Shown here: piece by piece, positions 1 to 12,688 of the stretch | How positions within the stretch are numbered: the first letter of the stretch is position 1 | How the letters are laid out: each line of letters opens with the position of its first letter | NCBI GenBank assembly: GCA_963715455.1 | Contig: OY970245.1 | Location: 372,001-436,000 of the forward strand | DNA: 64,000 nucleotides | Reading direction: 5' to 3' | From: VRUE01 sp963715455 | GTDB lineage: Bacteria; Actinomycetota; Thermoleophilia; Solirubrobacterales; 70-9 | Made by a program: the position numbers and the translations under genes | Notes under the pieces: generated by a model | The model's input: only the letters and a program-made list of their open reading frames with translations | Databases searched by the model: none | Told to the model about the DNA's origin: nothing

Positions 1-2708
<2,708 letters not shown>

Positions 2709-2763
2709 GAGCAGGTGATTCTAGGAGCGCAGGGGCAGCCGACTGGTCTAGGCTCTCGGCGGC

Positions 2764-3639
2764 ATGTCCACCTACGACCTCAACGGCAAGGTGGCGCTGG
2801 TCACCGGCGCCGCGCGTGGCATCGGCTTCGAGACGGCGCGCCAGCTGCATGCGCGCGGCGCCTCGGTGGTCATCGTCGACCTCGACGGCGACGAGGCGCG
2901 CGAGGCGGCTGAGCGGATCGGCGAGCGCACCCTGGGCATTGCTGCCGATGTGACCGACGCGGGAGCGATGCGCGCCGTCGTCGTCGAGACGGTCGAGCGC
3001 TTCGGCGGGCTCGACATCGCGATGGCCAACGCTGGCATCGCGCCGCCGTCGATCGCGACGATGCGCTCGGTTTCCTCAGAGGAGTGGGAGCGAGTGATCG
3101 ACGTCAACCTGCTCGGCGTCTGGCACACGGTGCGCGCCGTCCTGCCGCAGATCACCGAGCGCCGCGGCCACATCGTCGTCGTCGCCTCGGTGGCGGCCTT
3201 CGCCAACGGCATGATGGGCAGCTCCTACATGGTCTCCAAGGCGGGTGCCGAGCAGCTGGGCCGCGCCTTGCGCACCGAGCTGCATCCCTACGGGGCAAGC
3301 GCAACCGTCGCCTACTTCGGCTGGGTCGACACGCGCATGGTCCAGGAGACCTTCTCCCGGCCGGGAGCCGGGACACTGGAAGAACTCGCTCCCGACTTCC
3401 TGATGAGAAGGATCACACCGGCCAAGGCCGGGGCGGCAGTGGTCAGGGGAATCGAAGAGCGGGCGCCACGGGTCTTCGCGCCCAAGTGGTGGCGCTACCT
3501 CTCCGCCCTGCGCGGCTTGCTCAACCCACTGCTCGACCGGCGCACCGAACGCGATCCGCGAATCGCGGCGGCGATCCGCGCGGCCGACGCCCGGGCTGCC
3601 GGCGAGGCGGACGAGGCCGCCTCCCCCGCCTCGCGCTAG
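2764..3639 (+). CDS. SDR family oxidoreductase (first of a tandem pair)
   Basis: Probable NAD(P)-dependent alcohol/ketone dehydrogenase of the classical short-chain family, 291 aa. The cofactor-binding TGAARGIG is at residues 15-22, NAG of the core follows at about 89, and the catalytic Tyr and Lys lie in SSYMVSKAG. The C-terminal extension (about 50 aa, Arg-rich, with APKWWRYLSALRG) resembles long SDRs acting on hydrophobic substrates, but the substrate cannot be read. The next gene begins 5 bp downstream and is clearly a paralogue. Confidence 0.9.
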   Translation: MSTYDLNGKVALVTGAARGIGFETARQLHARGASVVIVDLDGDEAREAAERIGERTLGIAADVTDAGAMRAVVVETVERFGGLDIAMANAGIAPPSIATMRSVSSEEWERVIDVNLLGVWHTVRAVLPQITERRGHIVVVASVAAFANGMMGSSYMVSKAGAEQLGRALRTELHPYGASATVAYFGWVDTRMVQETFSRPGAGTLEELAPDFLMRRITPAKAGAAVVRGIEERAPRVFAPKWWRYLSALRGLLNPLLDRRTERDPRIAAAIRAADARAAGEADEAASPASR

Positions 3640-3644
3640 CTCCG

Positions 3645-4511
3645 ATGCCCACCTACGACCCGAACGGAAAGGTCGCCCTGATCACCGGTGGCGCCCGCGG
3701 CATCGGCTTCGAGACGGCGCGCCAGCTGCATGCGCGCGGCGCATCGGTGGCGCTCGTCGACGTCGATGCCGAGGAGGTGCGCGAGGCGGCCGAGCAACTC
3801 GGCGAGCGGGCAATCGGCATCGCCGGCGACGTCACCAACCCTGGCTCGATGCGGGCCGCCGTTGCCGAGACGGTCGAGCGCTTCGGCGGCGTCGACATCG
3901 CGATGGCCAACGCTGGCATCGCGCCGCCGAGCACAACGACGATCCGCATGGTCTCCGACGAGGAGTGGGAGCGGGTGATCGACATCAACCTGCTCGGCGT
4001 CTGGCACACGGTGCGCGCGGCGCTGCCGCAGGTCGCTGAGCGGCGCGGTCACATCGTCGTCGTCTCCTCCGCCTACGCGATCGCCAACGGCATGCTGAAC
4101 AGCGCCTACGCCGTGGCCAAGTCGGGGGTCGAGGCCTTCGGCCGCTCGCTGCGCACCGAGCTGGCGCCGCTCGGCGCCAGCGCCGGGGTCGCCTACTTCG
4201 GCTTTGTCGATACCAAGCTCGTCCAAGACGCCTTTGCCCGGCAGGACACCAGCGACCTGCAGGAGGTCATGCCCAGCTTCCTGATCAAGCGGATAACGCC
4301 AGTCGAGGCCGGGGCCACCGTGGTGCGCGGCATCGAAGAGCGCGCGCCGCGCACCTTCGCCCCCAAGTACTGGCGCTACATCTCTGCCTTCCGCGGCCTG
4401 ATCAACCCGCTGTTCGACCGGCGGGCCGAGCGCGACGCGCGCTTCATCGAGGCGATCCGCGACTCCGAGCAGCTGTCCAGCTCCAGCGGCGACTCAAGCG
4501 CCGCGCGTTAG
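3645..4511 (+). CDS. SDR family oxidoreductase (second of a tandem pair)
   Basis: 288 aa, starting MPTYDPNGKVALITGG. It is a close paralogue of the preceding gene: TGGARGIG, NAGIAPPS, NLLGVWHTVRA and the C-terminal APKYWRYISAFRGLINP all correspond. The active site reads NSAYAVAKSG (Tyr, Lys). The ATG lies 5 bp after the previous stop, so the two are co-transcribed. The 3' end overlaps the convergent oxidase gene by 18 bp. The tandem copies have diverged mainly around the substrate loop, which suggests related but different substrates. Confidence 0.9.
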   Translation: MPTYDPNGKVALITGGARGIGFETARQLHARGASVALVDVDAEEVREAAEQLGERAIGIAGDVTNPGSMRAAVAETVERFGGVDIAMANAGIAPPSTTTIRMVSDEEWERVIDINLLGVWHTVRAALPQVAERRGHIVVVSSAYAIANGMLNSAYAVAKSGVEAFGRSLRTELAPLGASAGVAYFGFVDTKLVQDAFARQDTSDLQEVMPSFLIKRITPVEAGATVVRGIEERAPRTFAPKYWRYISAFRGLINPLFDRRAERDARFIEAIRDSEQLSSSSGDSSAAR

Positions 4512-7393
4512 CCGCTCCAGCAGGCAGACGACCGACTGGTACGGGGCGCCGGTCGCCCGGCTGAGGCCGATCTCGCAGGTGCGGTTGTTGGAGAGGTGGG
4601 CGTCGAAGTCCTCCCCGGCAAGCTCCTGCGCCTGTGGGCGAGTGGCCGCTGCGGTCAGCTCGGGGTGGGAGATGCCGCGATCGCCGGCGAAGCCGCAGCA
4701 GGTCGCCGAGGGGGCGACGTGGACGTCATCTGCCAGGGCCCTGGCAAGCGCGCGCAGGCGCGGCGCCAGGCCCATGTGGCGCGTCGCGCAGGTCGGGTGC
4801 ACGGTCGCCGAGCCGACCTTGCTCGCCACCTCGAGCTGGGGCAGCAGCCGATCGTGGGCCCAGGCGACCGAGTCGAGGATCTCGAGTTGAGCGAGGCGCC
4901 CGGCGTTCTCCTCGCTGAGCACCCCCTCGCCCTGCTTGCCGATCGCCTCGGTGCAGGAGGCGGCATCAATCACGACCGGCAGCTCGCCTTCGTCGCTCCA
5001 GGCCCAGAGCCGCTCGACCAGCTCGTTGGCCTTGTGGCGCTGGGCCTCCTCGAAGCCCTTTGAGCCGAAGGGCAGCCCACAGCAGCTGCCCGTGACCTCG
5101 GCCGGAATCCAGACCGGCAGCCCGGCCCGCGCCGAAACCGCGACCAAGGCCTCCACCACCGACTTCTCCCCCGACGGGCCGATACGTCAAGTCTGACTTG
5201 ACGTATCGGCCCGTCGGCAGGGGTGGGGGCGAAGATGCGGTTGGTGCAGGAGGGGAGGTAGACGGCCGCGGCGCCCTCGCGGCTCGTTGCCGGCAGCCGC
5301 CCCGAGGCAGGGCCGGGCAGGCCTTTGCCACGCCGCGTGCGCCGTGCCAGGGGACCGCCGATCTGCAGCCCGGCGCGCGAGGCCTTCTCGACCGTGCCCC
5401 AACGCTTGGCCGTGGCCAATGCCGCCGCTTCCGCACGTGGCGTGTGCCTTGCCTGCCGCATTTCCTTGACGAGGAGGCCGGTGTCGATGCCGACCGGGCA
5501 GGCGAGCTGACAGGAGCCGTCCGCCGCGCAGGTCTCCAGCGCCTCGTACTCGAACTCCTCGAGCAACGCCCTCTGCACCGGCGAGCCCGCCGGCTGGCGC
5601 GCCATCTCGCGGCGCAGCACGATGCGCTGGCGCGGCGTTGTAGTCAGGTCGCGGCTCGGGCAGACCGGCTCGCAGAAGCCGCACTCGACGCAGGTCGTGG
5701 CCGACTCCTCGATCGCCGGCGTCGTCTTCAGGTTGCGCAGGTGGACGTCGGGGTCGCGATTGAGCACGACGCCCGGGTTAAGCACCCCATCGGGGTCGGC
5801 GAGCCGCTTCACCCGCCACATCAGCTCGGTCGCCTTCTCGCCCCACTCGCGCTCGACGTAGGGCGCCATGTTGATGCCGGTGCCGTGCTCGGCCTTGAGC
5901 GAGCCGTCGTACTTGCCGACGATCAGCTCGACCAGCTTCGCCATGAAGGCCTCGTAGCGCTCGAGGTCCTCCTGCTTGGCGAAGTCGGGGGTGAGCATGA
6001 AATGCAGGTTGCCCGCCGATGCGTGGCCGGCGACGCCGGGCAGGAAGCCGTGCTCGCCGAGCAGCGCCTGCAGGTCGCGGGCACCCTCGGCGATGCGCTC
6101 GGGCGGCACGCAGACGTCCTCGACGATCAACGAGGTGCCGGGCAGGCGCAGGCGGCCGATCAGGCCGTGCAGGCCCTCGCGCACGCGCCAGGCCAGCTCA
6201 ATCTCCTCCGCTTCGCGGGTGAACTCGATCGGCCGGATCGTCTCGTGCGCGGCGAAGATCTCCTCGGCGCGGGCGACGAAGGGCGCCAGCTCGGCCTCGC
6301 TCGCGGCGCCGTACTCGACCAGCAGCACGGCCGACTCGGGCGGCAGCTCCTTCCACTCCTCGGGGGCGCCGACCATGTTCCAGGCGGCGGTGATCAGGGC
6401 CGGGGCGACCATCAGCTCGACCGCGCTGGCGCCGCTCTCGACCAGGTCGCGCACCGGGGCGATCGCCTCGTCGATCCCCGGGAAGTGGATCCAGGCGGTG
6501 GTCGTGCGGGCCGGTAGCGGCACGGTCTCGAAGACCGCCTCGGCGACGAAGGCCAGCGTGCCCTCCGAGCCGACCACGAGGCGGCGGAAGATCTCCAGCG
6601 GCTCGTCGGCGTCGAGGAAGGCGCAGAGCCGGTAGCCGGTCGTGTTCTTGATCGCGAACTTGCGGCGGATGCGCTCGCTGAGCTCGGCGTCGGCGCGGAT
6701 CTCGTCGCGGATCGCGGCCAGCCCGGCGGCCAGCTCGGGCTCCGCGGCGGCGAAGCGCTCGGCGGCGCCGGGTGCCGCCGTGTCGATCGTCGTGCCCGAG
6801 GCGAGCACCAGGGTCAGGGCGCGCACGGTCGAGTAGGAGTCGTGGGTGACGCCGCAGCGCATGCCGCCCGAGTTGTTGGCGATCACGCCGCCGACGCAGG
6901 CGATGTCGGTGCTCGCCGGGTCGGGGCCGAGCTTGCGCCCGTGCGGGGCGAGCACGCGGTTGGCGTGGCCGAGCACCGTGCCCGGCTTGACCCGCGCCAG
7001 CGCCCCGCCGTCCTCGACCGCGACGCCGCCGAAGTGGCGGCGCACATCGACCAGGATGCCGTCGGTCTGGCCCTGGCCGTTGAGGCTGGTGCCGCCGGCG
7101 CGGAAGGTGACCGGGATGCCCTTTTCCCGGCCGTAGGCGAGCACCTTCCCCACGTCTCCGGCGTCGTGGGCCATGACCACGGCTCGCGGGAAGAGTCGGT
7201 AGGGGCTGGCGTCAGAGGCGTAGCGGACGATGTCGCCCGCGCGGGCGAGGACGCGGTCGGCGCCGAGCAGCGCCTCGAGCTCGCCGCGCAGCGGCTGGGC
7301 AACCCCCGCCGCAAGCTCGTCCGGGGCGCGGTCGGGCGCCGGCTCAGCTGTTTGCGGCGCCAGCGAGGAGATGTCCCGCTCGAGCAGCGCCAT
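4494..7393 (-). pseudogene. FAD-linked oxidase / 4Fe-4S / CCG-domain protein, frame broken by a palindrome
   Basis: Family members of about 940 aa fuse a D-lactate/glycolate-type FAD oxidase to a two-cluster ferredoxin and a cysteine-rich CCG (LUD/GlpC-like) domain. From 7393 the frame shows the FAD-binding core (TFRAGGTSLNGQGQTDG, CVGGVIANNSGGM), the FAD oxidase C domain, then CVECGFCEPVCPS and CAADGSCQLACPVG for two clusters. It continues to NRIFAPTP. There a perfect 47-bp palindrome (5171-5217) shifts the frame. The CCG part (TGSCCGLPFGS, PSATCCGFAGD) resumes in another frame from about 5159 to 4494. Removing 41 bp restores a single frame. This may be a true pseudogene, two separate polypeptides, or an assembly artefact. 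Confidence 0.8.
5171..5217. repeat. Perfect 47-bp palindrome breaking the oxidase gene
   Basis: Two exactly complementary 23-nt arms around a single central base; the left arm starts CCGACGGGCCGATACG. It sits inside the FAD/Fe-S oxidase gene and changes its frame. There is no T-run after it, so it is not a conventional terminator. Confidence 0.85.
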
Positions 7394-7405
7394 CGTCAGC
7401 TCACC

Positions 7406-9004
7406 TTAGAAGAGGGACATGCCGGGCGTGACCGGCACTTCGACCAGCTCCGGCTGCGGCGAGGCGATCGCCTTGGCAAGCGCATCGCGAACCTCGTCGC
7501 GCTCCTTCACCCGCTGCGCGCTGACCCCGTAGCCCTCGGCGACGGAGGCGACGTCGAGCTTCGGCAGGTCGAGGCCGGGCGCGCCCGTCACCTGCTCGAC
7601 GTCGGCGAACCACTTGAGGATCGCGTACTCCTCGTTGCGCACGACGAGGAAGGTGACCGGGACCTTGTAGGCAACGGCGCTCCAGAAGGCGCTGACCGCG
7701 TACTGGACCGAGCCCTCGCCGATCACGCAGACCACCGGGCGGTCGGGCTGGGCGAGCTGCACGCCGATCGAGGCGGAGAGGCCGAAGCCGAGGCCGCCGC
7801 CGGCGGCGAAGTAGTAGCTGCCGGGGCGAGAGAGGCGCATCTGGTTGCGCAGCGCCAGGGTGCTGGAAGGCGACTCGAGCACGATGATGCCGTCCTCGGG
7901 AAAGACCTCGGTCAAAGCCGTGTGCACGGTCGAGGGGTTGAGCGGGTCGGTGGGCGGGATTTCCTGTGGGCCGGCGTTCGGCTCTGGCAGCGGCCGCTGG
8001 GACTCCGGCACCTCCGCGAGCAGTGCCTCGAGGGTGAGCTTCACGTCGGCGACCAGGGCATCGCCCATCGGCGCCCGCGCCGCCTCGTCTGGGTCGCTGG
8101 TGATCGCCACCAGCTTCGCCCCCTCGGGCAGCAGCGGGCCGGGTATGTAGGGGTAGTAGGGGAAGACCGAGCTGCCGACGACGAGGATCAGGTCGTGGCC
8201 CTCGAGCGTCTGGCCGACCGGGCCGATCGCCGGCGGCAGCACGCCGCGGAAGTTGGCGTGGTTCTCCGGGAAGCCGAGCCGGCCGCCGCCCGGAGCGGGC
8301 GTCGCCCAAACGGGCAGGTGCTGGCGCTCGGCGAGGGCGATCGCGTCATCCCAGGCGCCGGAGGCGTCGATGTCCGGACCGGCGACCATCACCGGGTTCA
8401 CTGCCGCCTCGAGCCGATCGGCGAGCACGCGAACCGCGGCCGGGTCGGCGACGGCGCGGCCGTCGACTCGCCGCGAGATCGCCTCGCGTGCGTCGGCCTC
8501 GTCGACCTCGGCGTACCAGTCGTCCATCGGCAGTGAGACGAAGACCGGGCCTTTCGGTGGCAGCGAGGCGAGGTGGGCGCCGTGCGCGAGAGCCAGCGGC
8601 ACGTCCTCGGCGCGAGCCGGCTCGTAGGACCACTTGACCAGTGGGTGGGGCATGCGGATCGCGTCGCGGTTGGTGAGGTTGGCCTGCAGGGTGATCTGGG
8701 CGCGAGCCTGCTGGCCGGCGGTGACGAGCAGCGGCGAGTGGTTGGCCTGGGCGTTGAAGATCGCCCCCATCGCGTTGCCGACGCCCGGCGCGGTGTGCAG
8801 GTTGGCGACCGTCGTGCGGCCAGAGGCCTGGGCAAAGCCGTCGGCCATGCCGACGACGACCGCCTCCTGCAGACCGAGCACGTAGCGGAAGTCCGAGGGG
8901 AAGTCGGCGAGCATCGGCAGCTCGGTCGAGCCGGGGTTGCCGAACATCGTCGTCATCCCCTGCTCGCGGAAGAGCTCGAAAGTCGCCTCGCGCACGTTCG
9001 GCAT
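7406..9004 (-). CDS. mdlC: ThDP-dependent enzyme, benzoylformate decarboxylase-like
   Basis: 532 aa with the three-domain ThDP layout: Pyr domain, central domain, PP domain. The N-terminal GNPGSTELP and LHTAPGVGNAMG match the positions of the catalytic Ser and His of benzoylformate decarboxylase (mandelate pathway). The cofactor segment follows the GEG-S pattern (VCVIGEGSVQYAVSAFW). Expected reaction: decarboxylation of an aryl or alkyl 2-oxo acid to the aldehyde. It lies 12 bp upstream of the oxidase gene on the same strand, so a 2-hydroxy acid oxidase plus 2-oxo acid decarboxylase route is plausible. The exact substrate is inference; the gene symbol is by family only. Confidence 0.82.
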   Translation of the reverse strand: MPNVREATFELFREQGMTTMFGNPGSTELPMLADFPSDFRYVLGLQEAVVVGMADGFAQASGRTTVANLHTAPGVGNAMGAIFNAQANHSPLLVTAGQQARAQITLQANLTNRDAIRMPHPLVKWSYEPARAEDVPLALAHGAHLASLPPKGPVFVSLPMDDWYAEVDEADAREAISRRVDGRAVADPAAVRVLADRLEAAVNPVMVAGPDIDASGAWDDAIALAERQHLPVWATPAPGGGRLGFPENHANFRGVLPPAIGPVGQTLEGHDLILVVGSSVFPYYPYIPGPLLPEGAKLVAITSDPDEAARAPMGDALVADVKLTLEALLAEVPESQRPLPEPNAGPQEIPPTDPLNPSTVHTALTEVFPEDGIIVLESPSSTLALRNQMRLSRPGSYYFAAGGGLGFGLSASIGVQLAQPDRPVVCVIGEGSVQYAVSAFWSAVAYKVPVTFLVVRNEEYAILKWFADVEQVTGAPGLDLPKLDVASVAEGYGVSAQRVKERDEVRDALAKAIASPQPELVEVPVTPGMSLF

Positions 9005-9045
9005 ACCGGCCGGAACCCTATAGGGGGATTGTTGTTCTCAAGGGA

Positions 9046-9741
9046 ATGCCCGAACGGTCGATAACCACGAGCGTGGTCCGCAAGTTCTCCATCCTGACCA
9101 GCGCTCTGCTCAGCATCGCGCTGCTCTGGGCCTCACAGGCCAGCGCCGGCCCGACAACGACGCGTCTCGCCTACGGGATCGGCGAAATCGTCCCGATCCC
9201 CGCCTCGATCCCTCACGAAGAGGGCGACATGGTCGACCGACGCATCCTCCCCAACCTGCGCTGGATCGCCAAGCGCTACCCGATCTACGTCAGCGACGGC
9301 TACTCGGGGCCGCTGCCCAACGGCGAACACGCCGGCTGCCGCGGCTGTCACGTGAAGAACTCCGACCACTACAACGGCCTCGCCGTCGACATCATCCCCG
9401 TCAACTGGAGCGACAAATGCGACGCCAACTGGCGCGGCATCACGCGTCTCGCCAAGTGGGCCGAGCCGCTGCAGAACCGGCCGGCAGCGCCCTTCCGTTG
9501 GGTCGGCTACGACGGCGACGCAGGCCACGGCTGTGGCCACCACCTGCACCTCTCTTGGGAACACGCAATCGCATCCGAGTTCCAGCTGGCTGAATGGGTC
9601 GAGGTCTTCCCAGTCAAGCTGATGGAAGTCGGTGATCACCCGCGCCGCAAACGCCCCAAGCCCGAGGCAGCCGCGCCGGCCGGCCCTCCCGGGGGAATCT
9701 CTTCGGTCCGCGCCGGCGGCCTCGCCGCCCGGGCTGACTGA
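9046..9741 (+). CDS. Secreted M15-like metallopeptidase / D,D-carboxypeptidase fold protein
   Basis: 231 aa with an N-terminal signal peptide (hydrophobic stretch around residues 14-32, cleavage near QASAG). The zinc-site pattern of the M15/VanY fold is present: SDHYNGLAVDII gives His and Asp six residues apart, and GHHLHLSW supplies the later HxH. Two cysteines (AGCRGCHVK) and another in CGHH could form disulphides. The start is preceded by an AAGGGA ribosome-binding site and is divergent from the ThDP gene. Likely acts on peptidoglycan or small peptides outside the cell. The tail of about 30 aa is Pro/Arg/Ala-rich. Confidence 0.72.
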   Translation: MPERSITTSVVRKFSILTSALLSIALLWASQASAGPTTTRLAYGIGEIVPIPASIPHEEGDMVDRRILPNLRWIAKRYPIYVSDGYSGPLPNGEHAGCRGCHVKNSDHYNGLAVDIIPVNWSDKCDANWRGITRLAKWAEPLQNRPAAPFRWVGYDGDAGHGCGHHLHLSWEHAIASEFQLAEWVEVFPVKLMEVGDHPRRKRPKPEAAAPAGPPGGISSVRAGGLAARAD

Positions 9742-9803
9742 GCCGCCGACATTTCCGCCTATACACACAGTTATCTCGAGTGGCATGTAAGGATGGGACG
9801 CCG

Positions 9804-12194
9804 ATGGGCGGCGGGGTGAGACGCAGAGCGCTAACTGTGTGCGTGGTGGCGTGCTTGGGCCTGAGCCTCGCCGATGCCGCCTCCGCCGTCGCTGGTTCCG
9901 GCTTCGTCGGCGCTGGAGCGAACGAAGCGATCCCGCTGACCGCCTCAACCCCGCGCGCGGCGGCTCGCGAAGCGGTGGAGCGATTCACCCCGCGCTTCGG
10001 GCTGAGCGGTGATGCGGAGCTGAGCGTCACCGACGTCGATCGCCTACCAGGTGGACGCAGCGCCTTTCGTTTCCAGCAGACGGTCGACGGGCTGCCGGTG
10101 ATCGGCGGCCAGCTCGCCGTCAGCCTCGATCGCAATGAGGACCTGCTCTCGATCGGCGGCGAGCTGATGTCGCCGGCCAAGGTTGACCCGAGCGCCTCGG
10201 TCACCGAGCCCGCTGCCATGACGGTGGCGCTCACTGCCACCGCGAAGCATTACGGGGTATCGGCCAGCAGCCTGCGGGCAACGGCCGGTGAGCTCTCGGT
10301 CTACGACCCGCGGCTGCTCGGCGGTCCCGGTCTGGCGCTGCCCCGCCCCGTTTGGCGCTTCGAGGTGACGGATGGCGTTCAGACGATCCGCGAGCTGGTG
10401 CTCGTCGACGCCCAGCGCGGCAACGTCGCGCTCAGCTTCAGCCAGATCGAGGGCGGCAAGTTCCGCTGGGTCTGCGACTCGGCTTTCACCGATTCGAACT
10501 ACTTCTGCCAGCTCGATGACGCGGTGCGCAGCGAGGGCGAGGGCGCCAGCGGCATCGCTGAGGCCGACAGCGCCTACGACCTCGCCGGCTTGGTCCACGA
10601 CTTCTACCTCTCGCGACTCGATCGCGACAGCATCGACGGCAACGGCATGCCGCTCGTCACCACCGTGCGTTACTGCGAAGGGGAAAGCTGCCCCGTCTAC
10701 GAAAACGCTTTCTGGAACGGCTACCAGGCGACCTTCGGGCCTGGCTGGATGACCGATGACATCCTCGCCCATGAGTTCACCCACGGCCTGGTCGAAGCGG
10801 AGTCGAATCTCTTCTACTACTACCAGTCGGGTGCGATCAACGAGTCGTATGCGGACGTCTTCGGCGAGCTGTTCGACCTCGCCACCGGCTCCGACCCGCT
10901 CGTCGATCGTTGGTTGGTTGGCGAGGACTCCTCCAGCGGCGCGATCCGGGACATGGCGGACCCGCCCTCCTTCTCGGACCCCGATCGCACCGGCAGCCCC
11001 AACTGGTACTTCAACCCGACCACCTCCTTTGAAAAAGGCGACGCCGGTGGTGTGCATTCCAACAGCGGCGTGAACAACAAGCTCGCCTACCTGCTCACCG
11101 ATGGGGACAGCTTCAACGGCCAGGTCGTCGAAGCGATCGGCGCCGACAAGCTGCTGCGCATCTACCACGAGGCGAACATCAGCTTGCTCACCTCGGCCAG
11201 CGACTACGCCGACCTGGGTCAGGCACTGCGCCAGGCCTGCGCAAACCTCACTGGGTTGCATGGGCTGACCGCTTCCGACTGCGTCCAGGTCGACCGCGCC
11301 GTGCTCGCCACGGAAATGGACGAGACGGTGAGCCTCGGGCCGCGGGAGGCTGCCACCTGCACGAACCAGCAGCCGCCGGTCTCGGTCTTCTTCGACGACA
11401 TGGAGACGCCGCAAGGCAACTGGGCCTCGAGCGTCGCCACTGGCTCCGGCGCCTTCTCCTATCCAGCGCACTTCTACGCCGCCAGCGGCTCAACCCACAT
11501 CGCCGGCTACGACCTGGAAGACATCTCCGACTCGGCGATCGCGATGACTAAAAGCATCAGCGTCCCACCCGGTGGGTTGCTGCATTTCCGCCATGCCTAC
11601 GGCTTCGAGTCGACCGAAGGGGCGAGCTACGACGGCGGCGTGGTCGAGTACAGCACCAACGGCGGGGCAAGCTGGCACGACGCCAGCGGCATGATCGTCG
11701 CCGGCGAGGACTACTCCGACGTACTCGCCACCATCTCGGACAACCCGCTTGGCGGTCGCCCGGCCTTCGCCGGTGACAGCGCCGGTTACGGCTCCACCCG
11801 GCTTGACCTCACACCGCTGGTCAATCAGTCGGTCCGTTTCCGCTTCCGTATCGGCACTGACGAATCGGTCGGCGACTACGGCTGGTTCATCGACGACGTG
11901 CGCATCTACCACTGCGGCAACGCTGTTGCGGCGCCGGCCGCCACCTCGACGCCAGACCCGCAAGCGCAGCCAGCGGCGGCTGCAAACGATGACTGTGCCA
12001 AAGCCAAGCTCGCTCTCAGCCTGGCCACGGCGAACACGAAACGCGCCCGGCGAGCGCTGGGCAAGTCGCAGCGGGGAGCGGGGAGCAAGAAGACAGCACG
12101 TGGGAAAGTTCGCCGCCAGCGGGCAGTTCGCACCGCGACCAAGCGCGAGCGCCAAGCGAGGGCGGTGGCCGAGCAGTCCTGCCTGCAAGCTTAG
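9804..12194 (+). CDS. Secreted M4 (thermolysin-type) metallopeptidase with C-terminal coiled tail
   Basis: About 796 aa. A signal peptide is followed by an FTP-like propeptide (FRFQQTVDGLPVIGGQLAV). The M4 catalytic domain carries HEFTH (zinc ligands and catalytic Glu) and GAINESYADVFGEL (third zinc ligand). Downstream is a beta-sandwich domain (FFDDMETPQGNW to GDYGWFIDDVRIY) of the type seen in MAM or immune-inhibitor-A-like peptidases. The protein ends in a strongly basic Ala/Arg/Lys-rich helix flanked by cysteines. I chose the ATG at 9804 because AAGGA lies 10 nt upstream; an in-frame GTG at 9780 is possible. Confidence 0.88.
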   Translation: MGGGVRRRALTVCVVACLGLSLADAASAVAGSGFVGAGANEAIPLTASTPRAAAREAVERFTPRFGLSGDAELSVTDVDRLPGGRSAFRFQQTVDGLPVIGGQLAVSLDRNEDLLSIGGELMSPAKVDPSASVTEPAAMTVALTATAKHYGVSASSLRATAGELSVYDPRLLGGPGLALPRPVWRFEVTDGVQTIRELVLVDAQRGNVALSFSQIEGGKFRWVCDSAFTDSNYFCQLDDAVRSEGEGASGIAEADSAYDLAGLVHDFYLSRLDRDSIDGNGMPLVTTVRYCEGESCPVYENAFWNGYQATFGPGWMTDDILAHEFTHGLVEAESNLFYYYQSGAINESYADVFGELFDLATGSDPLVDRWLVGEDSSSGAIRDMADPPSFSDPDRTGSPNWYFNPTTSFEKGDAGGVHSNSGVNNKLAYLLTDGDSFNGQVVEAIGADKLLRIYHEANISLLTSASDYADLGQALRQACANLTGLHGLTASDCVQVDRAVLATEMDETVSLGPREAATCTNQQPPVSVFFDDMETPQGNWASSVATGSGAFSYPAHFYAASGSTHIAGYDLEDISDSAIAMTKSISVPPGGLLHFRHAYGFESTEGASYDGGVVEYSTNGGASWHDASGMIVAGEDYSDVLATISDNPLGGRPAFAGDSAGYGSTRLDLTPLVNQSVRFRFRIGTDESVGDYGWFIDDVRIYHCGNAVAAPAATSTPDPQAQPAAAANDDCAKAKLALSLATANTKRARRALGKSQRGAGSKKTARGKVRRQRAVRTATKRERQARAVAEQSCLQA

Positions 12195-12203
12195 GATGCG
12201 GGC

Positions 12204-12686
12204 ATGCGCCGCTCCAGGCATGCCGTCGCCCTCACGCTCGGCATGCTGCTCGCCTTCGCCGCCGGTGGCTGCGGTGGAACCGACGACGAGACCCCGGTCG
12301 TCTGTCTGGAAGGGGATGGTGTCTACATCGAGGCGCTGGGCGCTGCGCCCGGCGAGGTGAGGCTGCGCGGCGAGACGCCGATCAGCCGCTGCCTGGCGGA
12401 GAATCAGCCGGGCGGTGAGCTAGCCACGGTGGGCGCGGGGCTGATCGAGGCGGCGACCAAGCTGAATGCCGAGGCGCGTGAGGACATCGGCGGCCAAGCC
12501 AATCTCGAGCTCGGCTACCTGCTCGGCGCGGCCCAGCGCGGTGCCGAGCAGACCGATGGCATCCACGCCGAGTTGCTGCGTCGGCTCGCCGTCGCCGCCC
12601 GCTACAGCCCCGACGAGCGGCCGCTGACCGCGACCTTCCTCGCCACCTACCGCGAAGGCTTCGACGCCGGCGAGGCGCGGGGCTGA
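12204..12686 (+). CDS. Putative lipoprotein of unknown function
   Basis: 160 aa. The N-terminus is a lipoprotein signal: basic start, hydrophobic core, then a lipobox-like AAGGCGG with Cys near residue 23. The mature part is soluble and mostly helical and contains two cysteines. It follows the M4 peptidase by 9 bp and is likely co-transcribed. I do not recognise the family. Its 3' end converges on the DUF2149 gene with a gap of only 2 bp. Confidence 0.7.
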   Translation: MRRSRHAVALTLGMLLAFAAGGCGGTDDETPVVCLEGDGVYIEALGAAPGEVRLRGETPISRCLAENQPGGELATVGAGLIEAATKLNAEAREDIGGQANLELGYLLGAAQRGAEQTDGIHAELLRRLAVAARYSPDERPLTATFLATYREGFDAGEARG

Positions 12687-12688
12687 GC

